From Rhyzopertha dominica (Eukaryota; Arthropoda; Insecta; Coleoptera; Bostrichidae): a DNA stretch of 64,000 bases. The position numbers and the translations under genes are program-made. The DNA lies in assembly GCA_025024175.1 (NCBI GenBank), contig QCXZ01000041.1, positions 51,207,786 to 51,271,785 of the forward strand. Reading direction: 5' to 3'. Every line of letters begins with the position of its first letter. The stretch's first letter is position 1. The notes beneath the pieces were generated by a model, which saw only the letters and a program-made list of their open reading frames with translations, was not told where the DNA came from and did not search any database. Shown piece by piece: positions 24,395 through 37,039 of this stretch.

Positions 24395-25150
24395 ACATTC
24401 TGTAATAATATCTAGCGGACATGATTTGCAATTGGAACAAAAAATTCTTAAAGTTTGTACGAAAAATCGCAGCATGTCCATCAGAGACAACTAAAAGCAT
24501 GTTATAAAAGATCAAAAAACGTGCTGGTTTGAAAATGCGTAAAGAGCAAAAAGTGCCAAAAGTCACAGAAAAGCAGGAAAAATTATTAAAATCCGAGCTC
24601 GCAAGCCATACAACTTGGTATTGGATAACGAAGCATACGTAAAAGCAGATTGTTACGAATCTGCCATGCAGGTTCACAATATTAGACTGCTTTTAAAGAA
24701 GCGATTCTTTTCAAGTCTGAAACAACTATCGGTGTAGGGAAATTTAAAAAAAATGCGGGCATCGTACTCAGTGCTTTGTTACCACACGAACAATTAATGC
24801 AGAAATATGCATCAAAGAATGTTTTAAAAAACGTCTGCTTTGTTTTCTAAGGAAGCACGAAGGGCCCACATTATTTTGGCCAGATTTAGCTTCTGGTCAT
24901 TATGCAAAGAATGTAAAAAAATTACTAATGGAAAAACAAATAAATTTTGTAGAGAAAGAAGTAATTCCTCCTAATGTGCCACAGTGTCGGCCAATTAAAA
25001 AATATTGGACTCTGCAAAATGAAGTTACATATCATAAAATTATGACGCTTTCATTTAGCAATGTAATTTTTTCTCGCTCAAAACAAGGTGTTCCAACTGA
25101 ATCTATATTTCATAAAGGTGTTCGTTTTAAAAATCTGATCATTAACCAAC
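24395..25150 (+). pseudogene. DD37E Tc1/mariner-type transposase, decayed
   Basis: Plus strand in broken frames: NRSMSIRDN (helix-turn-helix), RAGLKMRKEQKVPKVTEKQE (linker), LVLDNEAYVKADCYE (first catalytic Asp), CIKECFKKRLLCFL, LFWPDLASGHYAKNVKKLL (second catalytic Asp), then FVEKEVIPPNVPQCRPIKKYW. In related insect elements the last motif is PNxPxxRPIExFW, so the third acidic residue is Lys here. Counting from the second Asp gives 37 intervening residues. The open part, 24928-25140, covers only the C-terminal third. Frameshifts and the lost catalytic residue make it dead. Confidence 0.75.
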
Positions 25151-25620
25151 TGCCCGTGATAAAGTCANCGGCGCATATTGCGGAAATCGTGCAGCAAAAA
25201 ACCGCGGCATCTCGCGTTCTCGTGCCGGCCCGACCTTTTTTTAATTGCTACAGTTATTAATGAAGCACAAATATCGTGTATTTGCATCTGTTCCATAATT
25301 AAGCGGCGCGTGGCATTTTGCAAAAGACGGCTTTCACCGGGTACATATAGGAAAGACATCAAAAAAATATAGACGGCAACTGTCTTCTGCGGCGATCGAT
25401 TTTAAAACTCGATGTAATTAGGACGACGCGACGTGTGCCACCGGATTTTCGTTGCGTAACCGCTGTCATTTTTAACAAGGATTACATCCTTGGTCGTGAT
25501 ATGTTCGCATCTGCTGATTTAATTCGTAATTAAGGCATTAAAGAGGGATTACACGCGATGTAATGGACTGGATTATTAAATTCGCAATCTCCTACCTACA
25601 GCATACACTTGAGCGAAATT
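25151..25620. promoter_or_regulatory. Candidate cis-regulatory island with GGATTA and TAATTA sites
   Basis: G+C/CpG-rich block starting right after the transposase remnant. It contains at least three GGATTA/GGGATTA words (Otx/Pitx/Bicoid-type) and several TAATTA-type words within 0.4 kb (for example near 25300, 25415, 25480 and 25530). No coding signal. Function is inferred. Confidence 0.4.
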
Positions 25621-26655
25621 ATGGGTTATTACTGGTCGTTTAGGGAACTTTCACAAATTGTTCAAAATTAAATACCGACATAAACAACTGTAGACGAGAT
25701 TTTCGTGAAATTTAAGTTCGCTGTGAAGGAATCGATATCTATAGTGAGCGAAGTAGCATTTAAATAAATACTCATCAAAAGTGACGCATTACAGGAATTT
25801 ATCATGGGCTCACTTCTGTTTAGCCTGTATTTTCGTCGTTACAGACAGAAGTTTATAGATTTTTAAAGCAATAAAACACATGGAAATAAATACCCTTGTA
25901 AAAATGGTTGGGTAGCTAATTTTTACGAGATAACGGATCATTTCATTTTTTGTTCTTTATAAAGCCATCCCGGGAGAACCTTTCAAGTCTTAAAGAAGAC
26001 CAGAGTGTAGTTCTAATAAAAGTAAGGGTTAATAAGATCCATTAAGATCTTTTTTATAATCAGTATAGGTACTTTTATTTTAATTTATTAATTTACTTTG
26101 CAGGAAATCCAGTTTTAACAAAAAGTTTAACAAACGCTAATAAGTCCTTGCCCATTTTACAACATGCTATACCTCACTGAAGAACCAATTAAAATTATTT
26201 CTTTCTTTTCCAGAGCCACTGAAACGGTATTTTATTTGAAATATGCAGACAAACGTATATACAGGGTGGACTAAGTGTATAAAGTGATGATAACAACCCT
26301 TTGAAAAACACTGTATACAAATTTTTTTGCACATTATGGTGGCCTTAGCATTTCTTTAGAAGGCAAATATTTTCTCAACAACTTTATTTTTTAGGTAGCA
26401 GCGTAATATTTTCTGTTATTATTTGGAATAAACTCATTTTTGTGCGTATGAACATGTAAAATTTCCATGGAGTTGCACTAGAAAATTTAAAGAAAGCTAA
26501 CATTTTAATAAAACTACAAATATTTGAATTCAAGAGCTTGCCGAAGATTAATTTTCCGTATTCTTCGTAATTAATTTTGTAAACTTACGATGGACCATGT
26601 AAATGACAATCTAAATACATATTTAGGTTCTCTACATTATTGTAGTTAGGGTTTT
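25621..26655. other. Intergenic, AT-rich
   Basis: No gene recognised. A TATACAGGGTGGACTAAG string at about 26258 looks like a DNA-transposon end, but no partner end was found. Confidence 0.35.
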
Positions 26656-26659
26656 ATTT

Positions 26660-28036
26660 AATAATAATAACTACAATAATAATAATGGTCTTTATTTTCC
26701 CAAAAGAAATACATAGGTTAGGAAAAAATAATTATAAATGAAATGTTCGTATTGGGAAAACCACAAGGGGAAGTTCAGTTCACAATCACAATCATAAGAT
26801 GCCATTGTGCCTGCTCTGCCACTTAACCCTTGAGTTATAGACATCTTCCTATAAGTCTAATGCAACAGTGCGATCCTCTAGCTCCTACAAATAGACTTCC
26901 CTGCAGTGCGTTCATTGTATCACGCGTTCAAACAGTAGCCTTCTATGTCGATTTAAATTTCCCAAAAGGCAACATCCTAAGATCCGAAGGTAAAGAATTA
27001 TAAATTTTATAAATGCAGTAAGAAACGCTTCTCTCAAAAAGAGATGTAGTGTGACGAGGTGGAGTTATAAGACCTTTACTATGAATATTTGGATGACAAA
27101 CATCCGTACGAAAGGTAATCTTCCCATACAAATAATTAGGAGTCTTGAAGGTAATGATTCTGTAAAAAAAGGAGCAGTCTTTGGGAGAAAACGATCTTGC
27201 ATACACAGCCAGTTTAGCTCTTTAAGCCTATAAGACACACGTATATGTCTACTTATGCCATAAATAAAACGGATACATGAATTCTGTACAACTTGAATTC
27301 TCCTTTTGATTTCAGAATCTAATGAATTAAAATACACCGGCACACAGTATGTAAATTGTGACAAAACTAAAACCTCACTTAAAGCAACTTTTACAGATTT
27401 GGATCAAACATGGCGATGAGGATACAACAGTTTCAGGTTTCCAAATGCTCTTTGTATACATCCAGTGATAATGCTTTTTATATCTAAAACTATTATCGAA
27501 GCATAGACAAAGATTTTGTGCACAGTCCTGTGCTGATATTACCGTGTCGTTAATCTTCAGAATTAAGTTCTCTTTAACCATCCGAACATCATTTTTATAC
27601 CAAAAAAGTACAGCAGTTTTATTAGGATTGAGTGACAACGCATGTAATGCAGACGAATCAATCAGTGCGCGTAAATCATCATTAATAGCAGTATTAGTAG
27701 CATCCAAATCCGAGAGCCGAAAAGAAAATTACCTACATCTGAGTGTCATCACCTAACTCAAGCGGTCAAGTTGTTTGTAAAAATTGCAAATAGTAATGGT
27801 CCCAGAATGGACCCTTGAGGTACCCCAGTGGTGCAATGTAAGCGCCTAGATCGTTGATCTTCCAACTGCACTACTTGAACTCTATCGGTTAAGTACGATC
27901 TAATTAAATTGATAGCTTCTCTACCAAAATCTACATATTGTAAGAGTGCAGATAACAAACGATGGTTCAACATATCAAAGGCTTTACTGTAATCAAGTTT
28001 GATTCCCATAACATTGGCTTGGTAGAAAAGGGCCAT
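26660..28036 (-). pseudogene. Jockey-type LINE reverse transcriptase with 3' (ATT)n tail
   Basis: Minus strand: 28036-27758 has GIKLDYSKAFDMLNHRLL (motif A) and CTTGVPQGSILGPLLF (motif B). 27707-27375 has the region after the catalytic box, LHALSLNPNKTAVLFW. 27364-26943 covers the C-terminal region (FTYCVPVYFNSLD, SVSYCIYKIYNSLPSDLR). The motif C Asp pair is disrupted. It ends near 26660-26700 in an AATAAAG-(ATT)n-type tail, a usual LINE 3' end. Several frameshifts. A mariner copy and a transposase scrap lie immediately at its 5' side. Confidence 0.85.
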
Positions 28037-28141
28037 CGAATGACCACCATATGATTTTTTTTATGGGGACACTAAAAATTCAGGTGTATAAAGATTGACC
28101 TCAAAGCATAGCCGAATTAAAGCAACGCAAAAGAGATTAAA
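28037..28141 (+). pseudogene. Transposase C-terminal scrap (DD41D-like)
   Basis: With one or two frame changes the plus strand reads DFFLWGHLK then IAELKQR, matching the PLDFFLWGxLK...ELKxRI C-terminus of DD41D-type transposases. Only about 100 bases remain, wedged between a LINE and a mariner element. Confidence 0.4.
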
Positions 28142-28143
28142 TA

Positions 28144-29462
28144 CGAGGCATGTTTTTTAAGTAAGTACCGTTTTGGAATTAAAAAAGACGTGCAAAGATA
28201 TCGCAATAATTTTATCTTACATGAAAGCCTGTACCTTTTCTACATAATTTTCGTGAATATTGAGGCACTTGTCATAACGTGGCACCAGTTTTTGAATACG
28301 CTCCTCATAATATTCTGCCGCCTGACTTGTTAACCACTGTATCACAAATGTTTCGACTTTGTTATCGTCTTGAAGATGCTGACCAACCAGGTGTTTCTTC
28401 AAGTGCAGGAACAAATGGTAGTCGCTGGGCGCCAGATCAGGGCTGTATGGAGGATGATCTAGAGTTTCCCATTTAAAAGATTTGATGGGATCTCTGATCC
28501 GATTATCTACATGTGGACGGGCATTGTCATGCAGCAAAACGATACCCTTACTCAACTTGCCACGTCTTTTGTTCTGGATTGCACGACGCAGATTGTTCAA
28601 TGTCTTACAATAAGACGCTGCATTGATTGTCTCATTACGAGGCAGAAACTCCACTAGCAATACTCCTTTTCTGTCCCAAAAAACTGTGCACATGATTTTC
28701 CGGGCAGAAATTGTTTGCTTAAACTTCACTTTTTTGGGTGATGATGAATGTCGCCATTCCATGGATTGTTGTTTCGATTCTGGTGTGACGTAGGCCACCC
28801 ATGTTTCGTCACCAGTACCAATTTGGTCTAAAAAATTTTCACCTTCATTGTGGTACCTCTCAAGGAAAGTCAATGCACTGCCTAAACGTTGGGTTTTGTG
28901 CAAATCCGTCAACATTATCGGAACCCAACGTGAACACAATTTCCGGTAATTCAAGTTCTCGGTCACAATGCGATACAAAACACTACGAGAATATTGAGGA
29001 AAGCAGTCGCACAATGATGAAATTGTAAACGTCTGTTTTCTCTCACCTTTTCGTTCACTTTCTGCACCAAATCTTCATTAACGACCGAAGGACGCCGTTC
29101 CGTTTTTCATCATACACATTTGTGCGGCCATCTTTAAATGCTCTCACCCATTTCCTTACCATTTCATCACTCATAATGTTTTGTTCGTAAACTTCACAGA
29201 TCTCACGATGAATATCGATCGGTTTTACGCCTTTAGCACTAAGAAATCGTATAACAGCCCGTACTTCACAATCGGCGGGACTCACTATTGTCGGAGGCAC
29301 CTTAAACACTCAGTAAACAACGTATACAATGAAGAATCAAACTGTAATGGCGTCAGTGCGTAGACAAGAGATGTAGGTAACCAGCTCGCATGCGCGGAAC
29401 GCCGACCGTAGCGCTGCGGCGGCGGAATCGCAAAACGGTACTTACTTAAAAAACATGCCTCG
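28144..29462 (-). mobile_element. Mariner element, copy 1 (complete ends, dead gene)
   Basis: A 1319 bp element bounded by 32 bp perfect terminal inverted repeats starting CGAGGCATG (28144-28175 and 29431-29462). TA target duplications lie at 28142-28143 and 29463-29464. The transposase is on the minus strand. The second copy at 45330-46661 has the same ends and lies in the opposite orientation. Confidence 0.95.
28217..29309 (-). pseudogene. Mariner transposase (DD34D), frameshifted
   Basis: 29309-29055 encodes the N-terminal HTH (EVRAVIRFLSAKGVKPIDIH, then MVRKWVRAFKDGRTNV). 29014-28217 encodes the rest: GDETWVAYV (first Asp), LLHDNARPHV (second Asp) and YSPDLAPSDYHLF (third Asp), with 34 residues between the last two. 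Compared with the other copy there are two single-base deletions, near 29095 and 29028, which break the frame, plus I-for-V type changes. No ATG is seen at the expected start in this copy. All three catalytic aspartates remain. Mariner transposases act on their own TIRs by cut-and-paste at TA sites. Confidence 0.9.
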
Positions 29463-32025
29463 TAGCTTTGATTTCTATAGAGTGAGTTCGGAATGGACTG
29501 ATAATTTTTACGACAGACTGGGCCATTGTCTCGCTGTGAATGGGAAATATATTGAGCATTTTCTGTCTTAAATTAGTATTAGTTTCCATTTTGAATTAAA
29601 TTAGTGTAAGTACCATTAATTAATAAGACACATTGGCGACTGTTAAAGGAGAAAAAGAATAATACTGTCGGTCCACCGTTACCTAAATAGCATTTATTTA
29701 TTATGAAATGGTTTATTGAAGAACTATGTGTATATGACAGTTTGCAACTCCTTTACGGATTATAGAGAGGTCCGGTGACCATACGGGCATTATTTTGTCA
29801 GGTATCGAATTTTATCGTACATTTTGAAATGGTCGTGAAGGTAGTTACTATACAGTGACGTCACTAATCAGCAGCTCCATGCGGACTTGCTCGTTCATTG
29901 AAATCTATTATAACCTTCAACCAATCATATCACGAATAACGAGTGCTTCTAAGCCATTAGCCACTAGCTGCACTTTTCTTCACAGCAAACGCCGGATACT
30001 ATTCCAACTGCAGTATCTATTACAGTGCATCGACAGTTTGTTCCTAGTCATCATCCATCGCGATATTTTTAATCGAAACCAACCGTCCGGTGGTTCGAAA
30101 TCTCGCCCCCAGATCTTATTCAATCATATCTTGCTACCGTGTTCACATGGCGGCAGATTGATCCGATCGCGCTGGCATCCCGGCTCATTAAGGCCGTCGA
30201 TCGTGAACGGCATCTCTGTTTTGATCCGGCCGTGTTCCGGGATGCTGATAATGCCGCGTGAAATATCATTCAGCGGGTATCGAGTATTCAAATGGCGACG
30301 GCGAAAAAACCGAATGTTCTACTCAATTTACCTCGTTGCGATTGTTTAACATTCGATTCGACTTGTAATGTTCGAGTGAGCAGCGTTTCATTCGATTAAT
30401 TCCTGTCGCGGACTTTTTAGCGCGGGTCGTTCTAGCTTGTTCGATGGCTGAGGGGGCTGGTAGAGGAGTGGGGTAGGTCGCAGTAAGAGCTAGAGAAGAA
30501 TCTTAGTCTATTATTAGCTTGAAGCGTGTTCTTTCTAAATTGATAAACGAATTTGAAGCTCAAAATATTAAAACTGATTAATAACAAATTAACCTTTTGC
30601 GAACGACTACATCTTTTCAAATCGATAGAGCGGATGGGACGATGTAAGAAAAAATATATAAATAAATTAATAAATAAATATAAATAAATTTCATAATTAG
30701 ACAAAATTGTATATAGATAATGTATTGGTAGTAAATTTCGAAATATGAAAGATGATAATATGAACAATGACAACATACGTATGTTTCCTTCACAAATGAT
30801 TATATAGAACTACTGTTTGATTTCCTAATTTCAAAAGATACCAAAATGGCCTCACTGCGTGGCTACCAGGAAGCCAATCATCCCATGCTCTATGCCTCCC
30901 GCCATTGCTTCTTTCCTGTGGTCTGATTGTAAATTTTGATAATATTTCGAACGTAAATAATGTATTTCTTTTAGATTTCAAATAAATGTTGGAAGATTCT
31001 CAATTAAAATTCTCAGGATCTTCGGGTCAAGTGATCTGACATTGGAAAAAATGTTAATGAAGCGTTTGATCGTAAAAAATGTAAAATTTTGATGATACGA
31101 GTCTGCCACCTTGTAAAACCGAGTTGTTACAGCAGTTTCTGCTAGCAAACTGCCAAAAATCTACTGTCAAACATTTGGAGCAATGCTCATCAGAAAATTC
31201 CAACAATAGGTATAGCAACCAAAGAATAATGGTTGGGTACAAGAGAACAACCAATACCATTTAGAATACTCTTTCAGAATATTTTTTTATAAACAGCACA
31301 ATTATTGTGAAGCCCAAGACAAAAAATTTTACTTCTTCTAAAGTTTAGGATTACAATGTGGAGGGTTGAAAATGAGCGATGTAGTTATAGTTAATTTCTG
31401 TAGGTTTTTTAAGTATCATTATTAAGCTTTATTCTGATTTTATGTTTATTTCCCAGATTTTCTTATCATTCAGTGTTGATAATAAATATTTTATCAAAAA
31501 TTTTATTTGCCTTGGTTGCGGCCTCCTATTTTAATTGAGAGGATATAATACTTAGAAGGCAAATAGATTTGTAGTTTCACCAATATAATGCGTCGATTTT
31601 TATTTCTTTTATTTTTGCATATATTATTAAATTTAGCTAATAGCCCAGGCGTCATTTCTTAACGAAATGTTAAATACTGCGAAAATGGCAGATCTATATG
31701 GTTGATACGGTTACATTAAAATTCAAACTACAAACAAAAAATGCTATAATACACAGCAAGTGCTATTTAAAATAACAAAGTTAACATTTACTTCCGGTAT
31801 GACCAGAAGTGATACATGTATTTTCAGATTTTTTCCAAAATTGTTAGGTAATAACAAATAGCTATAATATTAGTCAAAATAGTATTTTATCAGGTATTTA
31901 ATGGCGTAGAAAACAATGCACCATTTGTGTTTAAGAAAATCAAGTCACATCTTTATCATAATTACAAAAAATAGATATAATAAAAAAATTGATGTAAGGA
32001 GGTTCACTACATACATACATTTTGA
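29463..32025. promoter_or_regulatory. Intergenic; candidate regulatory island at 29850-30480
   Basis: 29850-30480 is G+C/CpG-rich. An open frame of 164 codons there (29855-30349) shows no motif and is likely a composition effect. 30481-32025 is AT-rich, with (AATA)n-like sequence at 30655-30695 and no recognised gene. Confidence 0.35.
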
Positions 32026-32026
32026 T

Positions 32027-33395
32027 ATCTAGGATGTTTCACGAATGATAATGACCCTGACGAAATTAAAAATGCAACCCAAAATACATTTGCAGAGGTA
32101 ACATTGATAATTGTTCATCATTTGCTTTAAGTAAATTCGGCATTGTAAAACAAATTTTATTTTTGTAAAATGTTTATTTAATAACATTAATGTAATAAAT
32201 GCTCAAAATATCGCCTTCCGCTGTTTTCACAAACTTGAATTCGTGCCCAAAACGATCTTTTGACATGCATTAACATTTCTGGAGTGATGGATCTACATGC
32301 ATCACGTATTTTATATTCTAAATGTTCTACACTTTCAATTGATGTTTGGTATACTTGCTCTTATACCATTCCCCACAGAAAAAATATCCAAAGGAGTAAG
32401 GTCCGGGCTTCTCGGTGGGCAACGATTAATTGAACCTCTTCCTATACATCGGTTAGGCAAAACCAAATCGAGATAATTTCGCACTATTCTATGATAATGC
32501 GCAGGTGCCCCATCTTGTTGGAACGATAGATCTGGTCTTACTTGTAAATTTATATTTTGGAGAAGTACCGGTAAAATATTTGTATTGCTATTTAAACTAT
32601 CGCAAAAAATAAGGCCCAACAATTTGATCCCCAATATTCGGCACCAGACATTCGTCTAGTAGATAGTTTGAAAAAGTCCTTCTCGAATCCAACGTGGATT
32701 TTCTTGCGTATAATAATGCATGTTATGTTTGTTAACTCCACCATTATTAGAAAATCTTGCTTCATCTGAGAAGCAAATGTTGTCATAAAATCTCACATTC
32801 AAAATTTGGTGTTCCGGAAAAAAGTTACAAAAAGCCAGTCTTTTAAGATAATCTGTTTCCTTTAAGGCCTGAACCAATTGCAAGTGATATGGATGAAATT
32901 GATTGCCTTTAATTATTCGGTGCACTGAAGACAGGCTAATACCGGTTGCTCTTGAGACTACCGTTTGACTAATATGAGGATCTTCGTCAATCATTTCCAA
33001 TACTCTAATTTCATGATCAGAGCCTGTTGTTGTTCTTTCTCTTGACTTTTTCAGTGGTGGCCAGTTTGTCCTTAAAATTAATTCAAGTCTCTTGTAAATT
33101 GTATCGGCAGGAGCTCTTCTATTTGGAAAACGTTGTCTGTATAAACGGGCAGCAGCGGAAGCATTTTTCTCGCATTCACCATAAATCAAAATCATGTCTG
33201 TTTCTTCATCATTTGAATACATTTTGACTTTTAATAAATACAGTGACAGGAACCATAGCGCATAGCCGTCATGGATTCACAATTTATTTTTAAAATAATA
33301 CCATTATGTGAAATAATCACATTGGTTATGAGAATGTGTTTCGGGTAGCATTTTTAATTTCGTCAGAGTCAATATAATTCGTGAAACATCCTGTA
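32027..33395 (-). mobile_element. DD41D DNA transposon with long terminal inverted repeats
   Basis: Inverted repeats of about 55 bases, starting AGGATGTTTCACGAAT at 32031 and mirrored at 33393-33340, enclose a single transposase pseudogene. Sequence TA occurs next to both ends (32026-32027 and 33394-33395), compatible with TA target duplication, although the exact first bases of the repeats differ. Length is about 1.36 kb. Confidence 0.85.
32335..33222 (-). pseudogene. DUF4817-type DD41D transposase, frameshifted
   Basis: Starts at a true ATG (33222) with MYSNDEETDMILIYGECEKN and ARLYRQRFPNRRAPADTIYK, the N-terminal domain known as DUF4817 in insect transposons. It is followed by a second HTH (PHISQTVVSRATGISLSSVHR), FYDNICFSDEARF (first Asp) and, in a shifted frame from about 32634, LSFQQDGAPAHYHR (second Asp) and PPRSPDLTPLDIF (third Asp). 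41 residues separate the last two. Frame breaks lie near 32660-32630 and before the C-terminus. The promoter side faces the right repeat. Confidence 0.9.
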
Positions 33396-35545
33396 TGTTT
33401 TAAAGTAGATAAGTGTATAGCCAAAAGTTGCAGATCGCACCAACATATTGTTGTCACAATAATTTACCGTAAAGGAAACATATAAGTAACATACAACTGG
33501 CGTGTAGTGCGCACACACAGCTTACTAAACTTTCGTCAAAACACTGGGTAAATCCTCATATATCCTTGAAAATCATTGAAATTTTAAGAAAATTCCCCGG
33601 AAATCCCCAGAAATGTTTAGGCATTTGAGCAAATGTTATCAAAAACGGGAATTACACAATTGTAAGCGTTATTTGAATTTAGGCAATTTCACAAAAAAAG
33701 TATCTTTACGGAACTGGTTTCTCTCAGAACTGAGCACTAAACAAACAATCTTTGCCCAGCCGTTAGTTTGCTGCATCAGGTAGGCTGAAAGTCCCGCAGT
33801 TTTCTTGGGGGTCCGCAGGCATCTCTTAAATCCACCTCCAGCTCCGTTTTTGCACTTCCACGCCGTAACGCGATCATGCTCATATCTTCTTTCGCGGACG
33901 CTTCATGCTGGGAATGAATTTAACCCGATTTCGCGAAATCACGTATCCGGTAAACTCATTAAAGGCAAAAACCGGCCGATCCCAGCCAGCAGTCGATGCG
34001 AAAAGTAAACTCGGTAAATCTTACATTAACTTCCAGATTGCTATGAAATTAAACGAAAACAATATGACGGGGACGAGCGGGAACGCGACGTGGGCCCGCG
34101 GGAAAAAAATCATTTCGTATTCCGTCGGATAATTAGCCCGTTGCCGGGTAAATTAAAAGCAGGAAGTGCATTATAATTTACGGCGGCGACGATCCACCGT
34201 GAAATGTTCTACACGCGTAATCTGATGTACACACACGCGTCAACCTTGCAAAATCTTTAATAACTTTCACTCGCCCAGGTATCCCGGTGGCACCTGTCAG
34301 CAAATCTAGTGCACATCTGCCCCACAGGTTCTCTGCATTCGAAGATTTTCGGTGTGACTGAATTAAGAACAAAATCGAAGGAAAATCTGCCATGCGGCGG
34401 AATTCACATCCCTGCAGGATTAAATCCGCCATAAGAGCGCTAACAGGTCTGTCACGACATTTCGCCCCTACCGTTTCGTACCTGAGTCCCACGTGTTTTT
34501 TTTTTTCTTCAAATTTCAGTTTATTTAATTTAATTTTGAAAAGTATTTCGACATTGCTCGTAATATCAATCCCACTGTGGCTGAAAAACATGGTGATTTC
34601 TTGAACACTTTTTGATAAGGTTGGGATATTTTTTGATCACATAAGAAGCTAAGTAATTTAAATGTTATTTCAAAAAATAGGAAATACAAAGCATTATTTA
34701 AGTACCTAAAATCAGCGAGACATATACTGACGAAAATTAACTGGAAAGGGATAAATATAAGCCGATGTCAAGAAATGAAGTGTTATACCTATTTATTTAG
34801 GATTTCTTTTACATGTAGAAAAACTTCTAGACACGATGAATACTAGAATGTTTACATATTTACTTTTTGCTCTTCAATTTGATCTTCTAGGACATGCAGA
34901 ATCCAAAATTAAAAGCTAAATTAATTCGCATACGATAAGCTCTTTGAACACAAAGATTTATATATGCAGAGCTACGACAAAACCTGATTTATGTACATGC
35001 GCCGCAGACTGTTCTTTCAAGTAAAATACCAGGCGTAAACGTTAACGTTAAGAAATCAAAGACAAGCTCCTCAGTTTTCTATTGAAATGTGAAATGTGTA
35101 CAACGGAACTATAAATGATCACAACAATATAAACAACAACATTGAAGAAAGGCATCTAGGCTTTCAAAGCACTTGTGGTAATTCGTTTCCAAATAATTGT
35201 CAGTTTATAAATAATCAGAAAAAGCAACAGTTTCTGCGTAGGTATGAGGTTTCACAATTATTATTAGGTGTTAAACCTAAAACTAATAATAATAATAATC
35301 GTGCGATCTCAACACGGATAAAAGATATCGTATAAAGCTATGGCAGAATAGAAGATTGGATTATTTGTTAGGCATTGAACATAATTTTGAATTTTTAATA
35401 AATATATTTTTAAATGTTTATCTCCATTGTTGTCTATTTTTAGCCAGTTTATTTCACCTTTTTCTTTCTACATGTCCTAAGCACAGTACTTGTTGCGCCT
35501 TTATAAATGGCGTTATTGACTCTTTCGTACAGACCCTGTAGTTGA
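33396..35545. promoter_or_regulatory. Intergenic; candidate regulatory islands at 33780-34160 and 34170-34480
   Basis: Two adjacent G+C/CpG-rich blocks with ATTA-type words (for example near 33958, 34025, 34130 and 34150). The 137-codon minus-strand frame at 34178-34591 has no recognisable motif. The rest is AT-rich, and the frame at 35096-35335 (Asn-rich) is probably chance. Confidence 0.35.
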
Positions 35546-35550
35546 AACAA

Positions 35551-35800
35551 CTAATCGTTACAGAAGAAAAATGAATATGTATTTCTATTGCTATAAAGTA
35601 GTACTAATTTTCGTTGCACATACGTGTTTTCGTCCTTTGTAGTCTCGCAAAAATGCAGTAAGATTTTATCATCGTTGCGATGTATTTTAAGAGTTTTTGC
35701 AACAAAGTTTTTAGAAATTTCTTTTTTGGCCCCTTCATTGCATTTTAGGTACACCAGTACAAAATCTCCCATTTCTAATTTTAATTGCAAGTTATGCTCA
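35551..35800 (-). pseudogene. Probable C-terminal scrap of an insect TE gene
   Basis: Minus-strand open frame LKLEMGDFVLVYLKCNEGAK followed by ISKNFVAKTLKI. GDFVLVxF...K.FVxKIL is a frequent C-terminal module of insect TE-derived proteins, possibly the family at 41.9-43.4 kb. Assignment is weak. Confidence 0.3.
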
Positions 35801-37035
35801 GTCTCATTAAGCGTATAGTCTATATTTTCTTAAAAAAGTAATAGCTAAATGAAAAATGTGACAAATAAACCAAAAGGCTCGGTCTAAAGAAAGATGGTAT
35901 ATTCTAATAATTTTATGCAAATATCTAATTCTGATTTTACACAGTACTCATAATGTGTTCGATTTATGCCCTGGTCATTATTTTAGCCAGATAGCAAAAA
36001 TAAGTACTCAAATTTGATTTATTTAAAGTATCAGATTAACGCGATCACGGTTTTTAATTTAAAATTTGTGTCTTCACAGGAAATGTTTTAAGTCACCTGG
36101 CAGAAAATCAACGAAGATGGAATCAATACTTCATTAATTACTTAGATACATAATCTTAGACCAAAACCTGGGTACGCCCATGGCTTTTTTCTTTATACAT
36201 TATTAATTTTTACTTCATATCAGTAGCAACATGAACTTGGTTAAAGTATTGAAATTAGACGACTCGAAACGTTGAGAACCTGTGAATCACTCGAATCAAC
36301 AGTGTCCCTTTTTCATAGGAAACCTTGATAGATTCAAATGGAAACCTATAATAACCCCAGCCATTATCCCAGAATTCCCGAGAATTAATTCAAACAATTT
36401 CGAGATTTTGATATATCAAAATATATAATTTAGATAATCATCTCCGTTATCCCGCATTGGACGTGTTATTTTCCGTCTTCGATTGCCCGAAAAAAATTAT
36501 TGAAGAACAATCGGCAGACACACGCAATCGCGGTAATCGGTCACGAAGCTGAAAAATGCTTACGTAATTTGCCAGGGCAGGTAACGATATTATTTCGCCG
36601 GGCACCAATTAATAGAATATGGCCGCAATTAGAATTAAAAACGAATTGTGCAGTCGCGATTGCATATCCGAGCCGGATTTACATTAATTAACAGTTTAGA
36701 ACTGGCAGGAATTAAGATGTTCGAGCCGGTAGTATATTGGCTCATTTATATTCAATCGGAGCGGAGATCTATCGAGCTGACCGAATATAATACAATTAAG
36801 ATTGGTGGATTTACTGGTTTAGAAAAATACCACGCCGTAATAACGGTGTCACTGACTCTTCTATTAGTATGCTTGATCTGGATTGACTGAGCTGAGCTGG
36901 AGGCTGATGAGAGACGAAAAAATGCTGATGGTTGCCTGCCATTTTCTATAAAAGCTTGATCGTTAACATCGAGCTTGAAGCTCGCAGATTTATTGAGGAA
37001 ATAGCTTAAAACTACTTTATCGCTGATTTTTTTAT
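35801..37035. promoter_or_regulatory. Intergenic; candidate regulatory island at 36420-36900
   Basis: 36420-36900 is CpG-richer and dense in ATTA/AATTAA words (near 36495, 36605, 36630, 36690, 36710 and 36795). The two overlapping open frames there have no motif. 35801-36420 is AT-rich, nothing recognised. Confidence 0.4.
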
Positions 37036-37039
37036 GTGA

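Noticed and set aside
26258..26290. TATACAGGGTGG string as a transposon end
   Set aside because: No inverse partner or coding remnant was found nearby, so no element is called.
30091..30112. GGTTCGAAATC resembling a tRNA T-arm/B-box
   Set aside because: No matching A-box, acceptor stem or cloverleaf could be built around it.
29855..30349. 164-codon frame on the plus strand
   Set aside because: Lies in a CpG-rich non-coding island, has no recognisable motif and no supporting splice or neighbour context.
34178..34591. 137-codon minus-strand frame
   Set aside because: No family motif, overlaps an opposite-strand frame, and sits in a regulatory-like island.
36900..36930. CTGATGA followed by GAAAA, hammerhead-like
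   Set aside because: No stem II and no complementary flanks; the GAAAC motif is missing.
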